Shown one piece after another: positions 5,512 to 6,269 of a DNA stretch of 6,269 bases. A program made the position numbers and the translations under genes. Within the stretch, counting starts at the first letter, position 1, and each line of letters starts with the position of its first letter. This stretch comes from a bacterium (GTDB lineage Bacteria; NPL-UPA2; JAUVJM01). A model generated the notes under the pieces. The model saw nothing but the letters and a program-made list of their open reading frames with translations. It searched no databases and was not told where the DNA came from. Location of the stretch: assembly GCA_030596585.1 (NCBI GenBank), contig JAUVJM010000078.1, forward strand, positions 1 to 6,269, written 5' to 3'.

Positions 5512-6249
5512 ATGGAAAAGGGACCGGGACTTCACAAGAAGATTTTTGATAAGAAGAAATCTGTTTTCCGGAAATACAGGGAGATGTATCTGGGTGATTT
5601 GAGTTTTGCCGGCGCTGTTTATTATGAATCGGTCATACTCTTGTTTACGCAGATTCCCGGCTCTCTTGGTTTCTTCCTGAGGAAGAAATTCTTCGCCGCG
5701 CTTTTCAAAAGAGCAGGGAAGGGCGTTATCTTTGGCAAGAATCTGACTATCCGCCATCCGCAGAAAATAAGTCTTGGCAGCAACGTAATAATCGATGACA
5801 ACTGTTTGATAGATGCAAAAGGCGAGACCAATGAAGGAATATCTATCGGTGATAATGTTACCATAGGACGTAACTCTTCTCTTGTTTGCAAAAACGGAAA
5901 CATAAAGATCGGCTCCAGCGTCAATATTACTACAAATGTAAATATGATTTGCGGGGAAGACGGGGAGATTGCGCTGGGAAATAATATTGACATTGGTTCT
6001 TTTAGCCATCTTTCGGGCGGGACATACAATTACTCGAAGGCAGATATGCTTCCGTCTGCACAGGGAAGGATTTCCAAGGGCGTAGTCCTAAAAGATCTGG
6101 TCTGGGTCGGAGCGGGAGTTATCATTATTGACGGGGTTACCATCGGCGAAAAAAGTATGATTGGAGCGGGGGCTGTAGTCACTAAAGATATTCCACCCAA
6201 TTCAGTCGCTGTTGGCATACCCGCAAAAGTGATAAAGGAACGTCGGTGA
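5512..6249 (+). CDS. Left-handed beta-helix (hexapeptide repeat) acyltransferase
   Basis: A 245-residue protein. An N-terminal region of about 75 residues contains the YYESVILLFTQIPGSLGFFL segment. It is followed by a hexapeptide-repeat domain to the end, with repeats such as ISLGSNVIIDDN, ISIGDNVTIGRN, IKIGSSVNI, VWVGAGVIIIDGVTIG and MIGAGAVVTKDIP. It ends with the usual VGIPAKVIK. His166 in FSHLSGGTYNY is the best candidate for a catalytic base in a loop of the trimer interface. Such enzymes move acetyl or other acyl groups to sugars; the hydrophobic front segment could help membrane association. ATG 5512 is chosen because GAGGG lies 8 nt upstream; ATG 5488 has no ribosome site. Together with the epimerase and the following gene it suggests glycan or O-antigen assembly. 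Confidence 0.9.
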   Translation: MEKGPGLHKKIFDKKKSVFRKYREMYLGDLSFAGAVYYESVILLFTQIPGSLGFFLRKKFFAALFKRAGKGVIFGKNLTIRHPQKISLGSNVIIDDNCLIDAKGETNEGISIGDNVTIGRNSSLVCKNGNIKIGSSVNITTNVNMICGEDGEIALGNNIDIGSFSHLSGGTYNYSKADMLPSAQGRISKGVVLKDLVWVGAGVIIIDGVTIGEKSMIGAGAVVTKDIPPNSVAVGIPAKVIKERR

Positions 6250-6269
6250 AGAAAGTCCTCCTATTTACC
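6246..6269 (+). CDS. Start of a further gene, cut by the window edge
   Basis: A GTG at 6246 overlaps the acyltransferase stop by four bases (GTGA). It opens a frame reading MKKVLLFT to the window end. AAAGGA lies 6 nt upstream. The beginning looks like a first Rossmann-type beta strand, as in glycosyltransferases or B12-binding radical SAM proteins, but eight residues do not allow a family call. Confidence 0.55.

Noticed and set aside
5242..6009. A 255-codon open frame on the minus strand
   Set aside because: It lies antisense to the epimerase end and the acyltransferase, both with clear family motifs. Its middle is the translated dispersed repeat, and it shows no domain.

Overview
The window looks like a piece of chromosome from an uncultured, free-living, probably anaerobic bacterium. 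The evidence is a mix of bacterial housekeeping enzymes (PanD, Dtd, a HIT hydrolase), a DUF362 protein with two [4Fe-4S] clusters, Shine-Dalgarno sites of the GGAGG type, and intergenic spaces full of small palindromic repeats. Such repeats are common in draft genomes of poorly sampled phyla. The phylum cannot be decided from this sequence; no rRNA, tRNA or phage gene is present.

Left part (1-3727, genes on the minus strand). Read in the direction of transcription, panD (aspartate decarboxylase, beta-alanine for pantothenate and CoA) is followed closely by a metal-dependent TIM-barrel protein of the sugar-phosphate isomerase/epimerase type. A 173-bp gap holding a palindromic repeat follows. 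Then come dtd (D-aminoacyl-tRNA deacylase), a HIT-family nucleotide hydrolase and a DUF362/ferredoxin protein. These three are packed with a 4-nt overlap and a zero-base junction, so they are very probably one transcription unit. A second copy of the same repeat lies downstream of DUF362, so the three-gene unit is bracketed by direct copies of one repeat.

Middle part (3666-4367, no intact gene). It holds a palindrome of about 175 bp with a G/C-tract hairpin at its centre, a decayed PIN-domain toxin remnant with an in-frame stop and no N-terminus, and a small fragment of another dispersed repeat. It separates the minus-strand genes from the plus-strand genes.

Right part (4368-6269, genes on the plus strand). 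An NAD-dependent SDR epimerase/dehydratase and a left-handed beta-helix (hexapeptide) acyltransferase are separated by another dispersed repeat. The start of a third gene overlaps the acyltransferase stop. This is the usual look of a surface-glycan or lipid-linked sugar locus that continues beyond the window.

I found no convincing new multi-gene defence or mobile system. The points most worth checking are: covarying stems in the two repeats that flank the dtd unit; a Pro in place of the Ser of the Dtd SQFTL motif, and a C-terminal tail on Dtd that a single-base change would remove; a Tyr in place of the conserved active-site Asn of PanD; the large palindrome just upstream of panD; and the PIN-toxin relic.
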